The translations under genes were made by a program, and so were the position numbers. The notes under the pieces were generated by a model. It was not told the origin of the DNA, made no database searches, and saw nothing but the letters and a program-made list of their open reading frames with translations. A stretch of 64,000 nt of DNA from Ceratopteris richardii (Eukaryota > Streptophyta > Polypodiopsida > Polypodiales > Pteridaceae): the NCBI GenBank assembly GCA_020310875.1, contig CM035407.1, positions 202,917,789 to 202,981,788 on the forward strand. Direction: 5' to 3'. Of the stretch, positions 54,182 to 64,000 are shown piece by piece. How positions within the stretch are numbered: the stretch's first letter is position 1; the number at the start of each line of letters is the position of its first letter.

Positions 54182-57100
54182 ATGAACCTTAGGTCAGGCA
54201 GACACTTAGGCCGAGACAGACAAAGCCTCAGATCTTCTGAAGCTAGTGTCAATCACACTGCTAGGTCTTGGGCCCAGCAATTGAGTGATTACCCCTACAT
54301 TCCCCAATCAGAAACAAGTGATTTTGAGATGTCCTATAACATGGAGAGACCAGTAGGTAGTTCAGGGGTGGCGTACCTAGAAAAGCCAGAAGGACCTTAC
54401 AAGACTCAATTGGAATACATCATGACTAATCGTCTAGGTTCTCGCATCTACGAAGATGGTCTGAGAAGATCTGTGGTCCAGATTAAGAACCCCGATCAAC
54501 CCCATGGACTAGAACACCCGGTAGTCAAGTTTGAGAATGGAGCATACCTAGATAAAGAAGGGACTATTTATGTAGTCTCCACTCTTCCAGATAGAACAGA
54601 CGAGTTTGGGAATGTGATCCCAGAAACCGACATGGGTGATATAGAGCAAGGGAATTTGGAGAGAGAGCCTAGGACTCCTCGTGGTAAATCAGTCTTAACC
54701 AGGATCATGACTCCAGAGTGGATTCCCCAGGATAATAAAAGCATAGACTTGCTTTTAAACCGAGAAACCGATGAGGCTTTTCTGAGATATAAGCCTGCCC
54801 AGCCTCATGAAGTAGGTGCTCTCACAATCTATGAGTTTAAAGAACCTGATAGCCCAGGCAAAGTAACCTACCTAGACAATACATCAGAGAGGATCTTTGT
54901 GGTCACTGAGCATGGCAGGCATGCCTACACTTGGAAGGGTGAGTTTGTTTTTCCCCAACCTCGGTCCAATGTGTCCTATAGCCACCAAGGAACTGGGACC
55001 TCCCAAGCTCATGGAGCTCAAAGGGATAGAAGTAGAGACAGACCTGAGGTAAGCTTTGCCAACCCAATAGGGAGAGAACGAACGCGAGCAGAAACGGATA
55101 GAGAAGAAACAGAGAGAACTAGGGTTCCAAGGAACCTAAGAAATGCTGATGATTTTCCTTCGCCAAGGCCTAGGGAACACACCAAGACTTTGAGACCTAC
55201 ACAGCTAGTCAAGTCCATGAAGAATTACTTTGATGGCACTGGAGATCCATACGATCATGTGGCCAAATTTAGACAAGTCTTGAGAGTTGAACAAGTGGAG
55301 GACCTATTCACGCAATACAATGCCTTTGGTCTAACCCTTAGGAACACAGCCCTTACATGGTTTCAACCCTTGAATGAGAGATAGTTCAGGAGCATAGACC
55401 AACTGTTAGAGGCTTTCGTCACAGAGTTCTCTAAGAATGGCATACGACATAATACCTCCTCCCTGATTCATAGCTTTAAGCAAACACCTCAAGAGACGGT
55501 CAGACTAGCGGGAAGACGATTTAGGCAATACCTAGAGAGATGCCCAATGCATGAGTTACCCACGCCAGCCAAGCAAGTGGCTTTATTCCTAGATGGATTG
55601 CTGAGTACAAAGTTGAGATCATATGTGTACTTAAAAGACCCTAGGACCATCGAAGAGTGTGTACGCATGTGCATCGACATCGAGGATAACCTAGGGGAGG
55701 AATTAGAACTTTCCAAAATCTACAAAGACTCAGATAGTTCTACTAGCCTCTCTTCCTCGCAGTCCACATTTATTGAGGAGCTTGCAGAAAAAGTAGCTCA
55801 GAAGTTAGGAGTCTCTAGCAAACAAATCCCAAGATTTGCCCCAGTAAAGAGGTGCTATACTTGTGGGGGTGACCATATGGCAAGTGTATGTCCCATTATG
55901 GCTCAACCCCAAGTGAATCCTAGTAGCCAGTACTGCACAATAGAGCGAAGGTACACCAATCACACCGCACAAGACTGCCCTTATAACAAACAAACTATCA
56001 GGCAAAATTACCCTCAACCATATCCACAACAGGGTAGATACCAGAATCAGTACCCACCCCAGCAATATGGCAGACCACAACAACCTTATCAGCCACCTTA
56101 TCAAGGGCAACAGAGACCTCAACCAGTCCTTGCCTAGCAACCCCTTGCTCCAACCAATGTAATCCCAGTAAAATATGCATCTGCTGAAGAAAATCTGAAC
56201 AGAGCCATAGTCCCAGTCACACCGTTGCTATTAGACAGTGATCCAAGTGACCATAGTTTTGACTCCACACATATTGACAGCCCAAAGGCTTACTACATGC
56301 AGTCACCCGAGCATAACAAGTCATACTATTATTAGGACCCAAGTGAAAATAGTGGGGAGCCTGAGTATGCTAATGTCATGTACACAAATCCCAACTCTAG
56401 AACTCAACCTAGGCAGGTACGACCGCCATTCCCTAGAGGACCTTGCTTCAGATGTCAGGGAGATCACCTCATACGTGATTGTCCATTGCCTGCCCCTACA
56501 CAACCCCAACCAGTGACGATTTAGGGCTTTTGTCAAGATTGTGGGAAAGAGCATCTTTTACGAGATTGCCCGAAGAACCCCAATAACCTACCAAAAATCA
56601 CTCCTATCAACGTCATTGGGTTAGTGGTAGACTCTACGGGAAGTATAACTTCAACTGCCCCTGTGCATGTGGTCACTAGAGCTCAAGCCTTGCAGCAAAC
56701 CCAAGGAGTAGGACAGGAAAAGAGTTCTGAGGTTAGTGAGACAGAGAGCCTAACCAAGAGGAGGACAAGAGCTTGGAGAGATAGCCGGGAGAGAATGAAA
56801 AGACAATGGTCACAGAAAATGAGCGAACTTGAAGAAAGCTTGAGAGAAACCAAAGCAAAGATAAGTGAACTCGCATCTCAAACCCACTCTCACACTACAC
56901 CACCACACCCCTTTCCATTGCCCTCCAACCCATCACCTTCCATTCCCCAACTTTCTAATCCACCACACGTAGCCCCCCCACCACCCAGAGTAGGATCAGT
57001 CCTAGCGGATCCCACTCCTGAGGATCTAGACATGATGCTTAAAGCATATCAGGCTAGAATCCAGGAAGGGCCAAATGTGATAGATCATGAGAAATGTTAC

Positions 57101-57676
57101 CCTAGAGAGGATCTAGAGATAGAGCGAACAAACCTTTGTGCTAAGATGGTCGAATTGGCGCAAGCCATGTTTGAAGCCAGTCGCTTGTTCAATGGCTCTA
57201 GCTCCACAAGAACACCCTTGCATTTCGATGGTCTGTTGGATAGATTGGAGAGGTTACTTACAAAGTCTGGGAAAGGAGTCACCTCCCATATTAAGGAGAG
57301 TGCAAGAGATAGAATAAGCATTCCTCCCCAGGAAACTTATGTGCCTAACTCCACTCAACCTGACACCTCTTCTTCTATGAATAGGTATTCACTAGAGTTC
57401 TTGAGAGAAATTCAAGAAGAGAAATGGGCAAATGAAAGTGAAGTCCCTCCTCCCATTGAACTTGTGGATGATGCACATGATCAATTCGCACAGGACATCC
57501 CGTCTATTTATGAAGAGCAGGAGAGTGTCCAATCTCAAGAGAGATTAGACTTCGAGTCTAATTCCTTACAGGAACTACCCCATTTCAGAGGCCCATGGGA
57601 AACCAAGTCAACTTGCATGAGAGCACCCACGGTCATGATAAGAAACGAAGATTCGATCATACCTAGGAATACTGAG
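54182..57676 (+). pseudogene. Athila-2 gag, interrupted by stops
   Basis: Colinear with residues 1-1290 of the Athila-1 polyprotein in a single frame. In-frame TAG codons occur at 55382 (CAG in Athila-1), 56135 (Q position), about 56333 and about 56521. Gag core, CCHC knuckles (CYTCGGDHMASVC, CFRCQGDHLIRDC, CQDCGKEHLLRDC) and the SIYEEQES...ELPHFRGPWE region are recognisable. Homology ends at PRNTEV, where the inverted segment begins. Confidence 0.9.
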
Positions 57677-58721
57677 GTCTACTTCACAGAAGTGTTCTTC
57701 ATCTGATGCAAAAGGTGGGTCCATAATGATTGACTCTAAGTCGGAGTCACTTGCATCCTCAAATGCATCAGGTCTAGGTTCGCATTCTTCTAAAACTGCA
57801 TCTCCCATGACTGGTTCTATTGAAAAGACGGAAATGTCATAGCCATCCTCGTCACCGTGGGGTATCCATTGTTCTTCATTGATGGCTACATCCATGGTTG
57901 CTAAAATTTCAGCTCAGTCGTGAGGCTCAAATTCTTCGTCAGGAAAAACTACAGGTGCATAGGCTGGCTCTTGAATCGATCTATGGGTTTCTTTTGCACC
58001 TACCTCTCTGGCTTTCTCTCTCTTTTCTTCTTCTACTGCTACCTTGCACATCCATAAGTGGGTGTCTTCATGCATCCATGAGGATCCTGATCCTATGGAA
58101 TGCACTGGCTCAATATCATCTTTGGTTCTATGGATGGGATTCCATTGAATGGGGGGTACATCTCTATGAGAGTAATCCTTGAGATTGACTTTGGTTGTAA
58201 CACCTAAGTGTTGCAAGTACAAAGAATTGGTGCCCCAATCCTGTACCACTTGCAACGGCCGCATAAATGGTCTCCCCAAAATCATCTCATAGGCCTGGTT
58301 TTTGCTAAAGTCACATATAGCAAATGTATGCTCAAACTCTACACCACATGTAGTGAGAGTTATTCCTTCTAGCAATCCCAAAGGTCTCTCAATATGACCA
58401 TCGGCCATTTGTAATTTCATTCTCGTCGACCTGAGTGCTGGCTTGCCCCAACGCTTCCATAGGGAAGTGGTAGCAATTGCAACTCCTGCACCTGAGTCCA
58501 AAATTGCTTTGGTTGTGTATTCCTGATGGGTAACTAGGAGATAGGTATTTCCTTCTTCTCCTTCACTCATATCTCCTATCTTATCCAATGGTATTTCTGG
58601 CACTGTTCTATGTGATCCTACCTGGGAACGCGATTTCGCTATTTCTGGTACTTGTTTGGCTACGTGTTTCCACACTTCTTGCTTAACTTTGAGTAGCTCT
58701 TCTAAAGTGAGGTTGCACTTC
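57676..58721 (-). pseudogene. Athila-2 protease segment, inverted
   Basis: This 1.05-kb block is homologous to Athila-1 about 36115-37158 but lies on the opposite strand. It reads NLTLEELLKVK at the high end, through ILDSGAGVAIATTS (retropepsin, DSG kept) and LGRPFMRPL, to the DPPFASDEEHFCEV at the low end. Neighbouring sequence on both sides is plus-strand Athila-2. Confidence 0.93.
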
Positions 58722-61700
58722 AAAGGAAGAAGAGAGAAGTCATACCAGTAGAGAATATCAAGTCTGCCTGAACCCAGAAAAGTGTGTTTTCATGGTAAGG
58801 CAAGGCAAGATCCTAGGGCACATAGTGTCAAAGAATGGCATATCAACAGATGAGGAGAAAGTGAGAGGCATTGCAGAACTACCTAGGCCAAGGAATGTCA
58901 AGGAGGTACATGCCTTCATGGGGCATTGTGGTTACTACCGTTGGTTCATTCACATGTATGTCGTCATTGCAAAGCCTCTATATGCTCTTCTAAATAACTT
59001 TGAGTGGACTGATGAATGTGAGAACTCTTTCAAGGAGCTCAAACGAAGATTATGTTCAGCACCATTCTTGACCACACCAGATTGGAACAAGCCATTCCAT
59101 GTCCACGTAGATGCATCCAATTATGCTATTGGATGTGTACTTGCACAACCTACTAGTGAAGGTAATATGGATCTTCCAATTGCTTATGCCAGTAGACAGT
59201 TGAATGCAGCTGAACGAAACTATACCACCACTGAACGAGAAGGATTAGGCATGGTGTATGCGGTTAAAAAGTTTAGTCACTATTTGCTTGCAAATAAGTT
59301 TAAATTTTTTATGGATCACCAAGCTCTACTGTACCTAGTAAACAAGCCATGCAATACAGGAAGATTAGTAAGATGGTTCCTCTTACTAATGGAATACGAC
59401 TTTGAGGAAGTGGTGAGAAAGGGCAAGACTCATTTGAGAGCAGATCATCTCTCAAGGCTCACATCAGGAGAGGCCCCACAAGGAGTGTCACATGACCTAC
59501 TTGATGCTTACTTGTTTAATTTGGAAGTTGTACCGCAGTGGGCTAAGCCATTAGTGCCAGTATTGACATACGGTCCTAATCACCGTTAATGCACACAGAA
59601 GATAGAGAGATAGTAAAAGCTCAAAAGTATCATATCTTGGCAGGAGGTATGTACAAACATACGGAGCAAGGAGTATTAGCCTGTTGTGTGGAAGAGGACG
59701 AGTATGCTAAGTGGTTGCAATTAGCACATGTAGGTGCATTAGAGCAACACTACTCAAAACAATGAACCCTACAGACACTGAGGAGAGTAGGAGTGCATTG
59801 GCCAACCATGGAAGTTGATGTCCATAGAATGTGCAAAGAATGCCCAATCTGCTGCACTAAACCACCAGTGGAACATGCCACTCTTTATCGAGTGTCTTTA
59901 GTGCCAGATTGGAGTGAACCATTGGTAGCCTTCTTGAGGACAAAAGCATTCCCTCAAGATATGACTTTGGCTAGACAAAGGAGTTTGGAACAAGAAGCCT
60001 TAGATTACACAATCATTGGTGATAATTTATACAAACGTGGTAAAGATGGTTACCTAAGAATGTGTGTCCATGAGAGCGAATACCTTAAGATATTAGAGAC
60101 TGCTCACCAAGGTGTAGCAGGAGGACACTTTGGTCCAGATAGGGTGATCAAGGCAATACTATTTGCAGGATTTTGGTGGCCCACCCTTCACATGGACGCC
60201 CATACCTACGTGAAGAGGTGTGAGGTTTGTCAGTGAACCCAGTATCCCATATCCAAGGATGAGATGCCATTGAAGCCTATGATGGGTGGACGTGCATTCT
60301 CTAAGTGGGGAATAGACTTTGTGGGTCCTATTAATCCCCCAACTAAGGGCTCACATGCTGAGTATATCATTGTGGCCACAGACTATCTAACCAAGTGGGT
60401 AGAAGTGAAAGCCACTATGAAGAACGATGCTCAAACAACAGCAAAGTTCCTATTTGAAAATGTGTTCACTAGATACGGACTACCTATAGAGTTAGTTAGT
60501 GATAGAGGGACTCACTTCTTAAATGAAGTCATTGAAAATCTTCTTCAAGAGTTCTTGGTGATACACAAGAAGTCTGCCCCCTATCATCCACAAGCTAATG
60601 GCCAGGCTGAGAGCACAAATAAGATCTTATGCAATGTGCTGACTAAATTGGTGAATAACAAACGCTCTGATTGGGACAAACAGCTACACCACGCTGTTTG
60701 GGCATACCGAGTTGCCTATAAAACGATACTCCAAGCCACACCCTTTCAGATGGTGTTTGGCCAGAATGCAGTGCTACCATTGGATTTTTTGATACCTACG
60801 TTAAAGATAGCACAAGAGCATGACTGGTCAGGTCATGAACTCTACTCTAGAATCTTTGATCTTGAACGTTTAGGGGAGACACGATTGAGAGCTGCAGCAG
60901 GAATCTATGCAGCCAAGAAGAGGCAAAAGGCATATTTTGATACACATGTGAAGGATAAAGGCTTGAAAGCAGGAGACCTAGTCCTAGTCTACACATTGAA
61001 GCAACATGCACAAAAATTAGAGAAAAGAGGTTATGGACCAATGATTATCAATAGGATCTCCACAAGCGGAGCAGTACAACTAGCCACTCTAGAGGGTGAC
61101 GTACTACCAAGTTACATAAGCGGATGTAGAGTCAAGCTATATCAAGAACCCTTAACTGAAGAAATGCTCAATCGACTTAATACTGCAAAGAAACGTAAGG
61201 AAGAGGAAAATCGAATTCGAGAAGAAGCACATGCTGAAGCCCTAGAGCGTATTCGACGAATGAAATTGAGGAGGCAAGGTAGAGATCAACCCATGGATGA
61301 TGCTCGTGAAGCTCTGGGTCATCACATGGCCATGTGCGAAGCTTCAGGTGTATGGTCCCATAAGATAGTTGATCGACGACCTTTTGTGACCCTGGAAGTA
61401 GGACAAGGAGAGAGTGTAAGGACCGTGAGAGCTTTAATTGATTTAGGAGCAGCCACTAGTGCAGTTCGGCTTTCTTACTGCCAACATTTGCAATTCGAGG
61501 TAAAACCCTTAGAAGCATATCTGATAAAATTAGGAGGAGTTGAAACCCCTTGCATGGGAGAGGTGGAACTTCCCCTCTACATTCAAGAGGTCCTAATGTC
61601 AGCAAAAGTGTTAGTATGTGAAGATGCGGATCTTACCGAACCTCTAGTCTTGGGCCAAGACTGGATCTATGATCACGCAGTCAACCTCAACCTAAGAAGT

Positions 61701-62507
61701 GGACTTCTTCAAGCTTGGACAGGCCAAAGCCACCTTACGATTGAGTTAGAAAATCAAGCACTCAAACCATTAGAGAAGGCACCAACTCCTGGTTCCTCCA
61801 GGAGCCCACGTGAAGATAACAATGTTGTTCTTGTCCGAAGTTCTATGGTGCAGAGGATTGTCACTCTCGAAGAAGGCACAGAAGTCAACGATGAGTTCCC
61901 ATCTGTTCCAAAGAAGATTCTAAAAGGGAAGGCTCTGCAACACACAACACTGAGGAGACCGAGGATCAAGAAGCATGAGCACCAACGTGTGCACTATGAA
62001 GTACCTCGAGGCATGAAGCAGATCTGGATGCGGAAGGACAGAAAACCCACGGCGTTTGAGACAGACTCTCAAAGAAGCCAACAAGCCACACCGTCACGCA
62101 TTACAATGAAGGAGTCTCTTAGCCAACGCTATAGACATACCCTATCTATTTGGGTTCCTAAGCGGTCAATGAAGGCTATTCCCCATGCTAGATAGATATG
62201 GGTGCCCAAGGCATGCTTACGAGCCCAAGTAGCTTCACCTCCAGTCACTAGCATAAATCAACCCTCACTAGTACTCCTGGTAAACAACTCAGGAGAGATA
62301 CCTACACCCCACACTATTACACCTTTGGTCAAACCTAGAAATGTCTGGAAATGGGTACCCAAAAGGTCCCAATCCCAGCATAATCTAGCTCATAAACCTT
62401 TACATGGCATCAGCTCTAACAACTACGAATCCTCAATCAAAGTGTGGAAACTTAAACTTGCATTAAACCCCCTGACCAATTTTGTAAATCCATCCACTCT
62501 GATGTAG
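58722..62507 (+). pseudogene. Athila-2 pol remainder (RT thumb, RNase H, integrase, second protease-like domain)
   Basis: After a short KKREVIPV-type linker (58722-58750), homology jumps to the segment REYQVCLNPEKC, so RT including YVDD is missing (about 860 bp relative to Athila-1). RNase H (HVDASNYAIG) is near 59100. Stops lie at 59587 (TAA), about 59764 (TGA) and 60234 (TGA). Integrase finger HQGVAGGHF...CEVCQ and core GIDFVGP / SDRGTHF / NGQAEST are intact. The C-terminal retropepsin-like domain reads ALIDLGAATSAV, with Leu replacing the Ser of DSG, and LGQDWI. IWVPK-type repeats continue past a TAG at 62193 to 62507. Confidence 0.88.
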
Positions 62508-62718
62508 GTGCATTCTGAGTACATTGCATATCCAAAGCATGCATCTAGGCTGACACTAACCACTAATCACCACTCACATCTCTGATAAACACTTCATCTC
62601 TAACCACTAACCACCTGGAATGTCATGTTAGTATTGTGAAGGGAACACCATTACATCTTGTTTCCTATGCAACACTAACGTGCCCTTCTTCTTCTAGCAG
62701 ATAAGCATTAGAAGTATC

Positions 62719-64000
62719 ATGGCAGCAGCAGCAGGAACAAGCTCCCAGGCAGGCACTAGTACTCAAAGCAACTGAGATACCATGGCCGTGGAGGCTCCTC
62801 TGACAGCGAGGCTTGAAGAGCTTTTAAATGTGAGAAGAATTCCTATCTCGGATCCACCAAGTGGCCTAACAGAAAGAGTAAAGGGGCATTCTCATTGGTT
62901 CAATGAGATGCTAGGAGATTTGGGAGATGCTGATCATATTTGGGAATCCAAGTTGGAATGCGGAGGAGTTTGGTGGACCTTTCAGTTCTTCTCATGAGAA
63001 TTTGAAGCATTACAAAATGTAGCCCCTCTTCAAGATATCTGGCAAAAAGCGGGATTGCAAGATTATTTTAGTGAAGCTTTGCCTAAACCTGATTTCCTTA
63101 GGTGCTATTACTTGATTGCAACTCTGAAGGCTACAAGAGATAAAGATCATTCAGGCACATTCCTGGTACCCTCTCTATCAAACTAGGAGGAAATGAAGAA
63201 GTTTGAGTTGAATATTACTTTAATCAGGGAGGCCCTTCAGATGTATGGCACCCATGTACCCTCTGACCGAGATCCCTTGATACCGGAGTCTATGAAGAAC
63301 AATAAACTCAAGAAGTTGAAAGAAATGTGTGCTCTCACCCCCAACATCGCCATACCACTGTGGATGTGCCTTCAACACTTTGCATTTCTGGCACAAGACC
63401 GGTTCACCCAGCCCCATAAGAAGATTTGGTATGGGTTATACCTAGCAGAGACCGAGAGCTTACCTATTAAAATGCCAGTGTGGATACTTGACCAGTTATA
63501 TGAAGCAGGCAAGCGAGGAATGCGGAAGCCCACTTTGAATGGCTATTGTGCCATTACAAGAATTATCTACAGATGCCTTGCCTATGATGTGTCGATCGCA
63601 AGGGCCCTTAAGTACTCACAGCTGGAATTCTTCCAGGGGCGGAAATCAGGGGTCCAACCCACTAAAAGAATGCGTGGATCACTTTCAGAGGTCCTTATTC
63701 CTCGCGAAGTCACCACAAAAGCCTCCTGTAGAGAAGAAGAATAGGTAGCCCCTTTCACGATCCATCTCCAAGGACCACAATCAGGAGGCATGGTACAACC
63801 CACTCCATCAGCCCCCCCACTACCCACAGATGCTGAGTTTGCATCCATGGTTACATTGACAGAAGATCCATCCTTTGACTTTGAAAGCTTCTTGCAAACA
63901 GCACACTTGTCTGACAGTGAATTCTTTTCTGACAATGAAGGTCCCAGATCATCATCCCAGAGAGAACGACCACATAGTGCGGCATGAAGAGTACATTGGG
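62719..64000 (+). pseudogene. Athila-2 ORF2, 5' part, with stops
   Basis: It starts MAAAAGTSSQAGTST at 62719, 18 nt after the TAGCAG acceptor. A TGA follows after about 18 codons, with further stops near 62995, 63184 and 63742. The conserved N-terminal domain is clear (SHWFNEMLGDLGDADHIWE, KKIWYGLYLAETESLPI, CAITRIIYRCLAYDV). It continues past the right edge. Confidence 0.85.

Larger units (their letters stand above)
51742..64000 (+). mobile_element. Athila-2: damaged Athila-like element, truncated by window edge
   Basis: Same plan as Athila-1: LTR, tRNA-Asp PBS, TCGCGA-type leader array, gag, pol, splice acceptor, ORF2. It differs by a shorter and diverged LTR, premature stops, an inverted protease segment and a deletion of the RT core. 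The 3' LTR lies beyond the right edge. Confidence 0.92.

Overview
The window is from a land-plant nuclear genome. One ordinary host gene, a basic/Ser-Pro-rich protein with plant-style GT-AG introns, lies at the left edge. Almost everything else is plant-type transposable elements: Ty3/Athila-like elements with tRNA-Asp primer sites, Ty1/copia elements with initiator-Met primer sites, and tRNA-derived SINEs. The species cannot be named from this sequence; the heavy nesting suggests a large, repeat-rich genome.

Layout. 1-5067: 3' part of the host gene. 5068-7180: nothing recognisable. 7180-13910: a graveyard of minus-strand fragments (an Athila-like element with its 3' LTR, a copia RT/RNase H piece, an Athila ORF2 N-terminus) and two SINEs. 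13917-14335: a CA-rich tract into which minus-strand copia-A (14336-20837, TSD ATACA) inserted. 20838-51741: a decayed plus-strand copia-B whose gag is split by a DNA transposon (TIRs 21686-21714 and 47911-47939, TSD TA). That transposon is itself split by an intact Athila-like element (Athila-1, 29620-46722, TSD TCTTG). 51742-64000: a second, damaged Athila-like element (Athila-2) that runs off the right edge.

Most notable content. The TIR-bounded DNA transposon is about 9.1 kb once Athila-1 is set aside. It carries (1) a four-exon plus-strand gene with transposase-like features, (2) an intronless histone H3 variant with a 207-residue N-terminal extension that still begins ARTKQTA, (3) a two-exon minus-strand gene of unknown function and (4) a four-exon minus-strand gene of unknown function. 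Two near-perfect foldback hairpins lie between the convergent gene pairs. The copia-B gag frame is restored exactly when the element and one TA are removed, which fixes both borders. I know of no described plant DNA transposon that carries a histone H3 gene.

Athila-1 has 716-bp LTRs that look identical, an uninterrupted 3202-codon gag-pol with two retropepsin-like domains, and a second large ORF behind a probable 3' splice site. It appears very young. Its insertion point falls in what is best read as a short intron of transposon gene 4.

Inferred order of events: old Athila/copia fragments; copia-B; the H3-bearing DNA transposon into copia-B gag; Athila-1 into the transposon. Copia-A (LTRs about 5% diverged) and Athila-2 entered separately.
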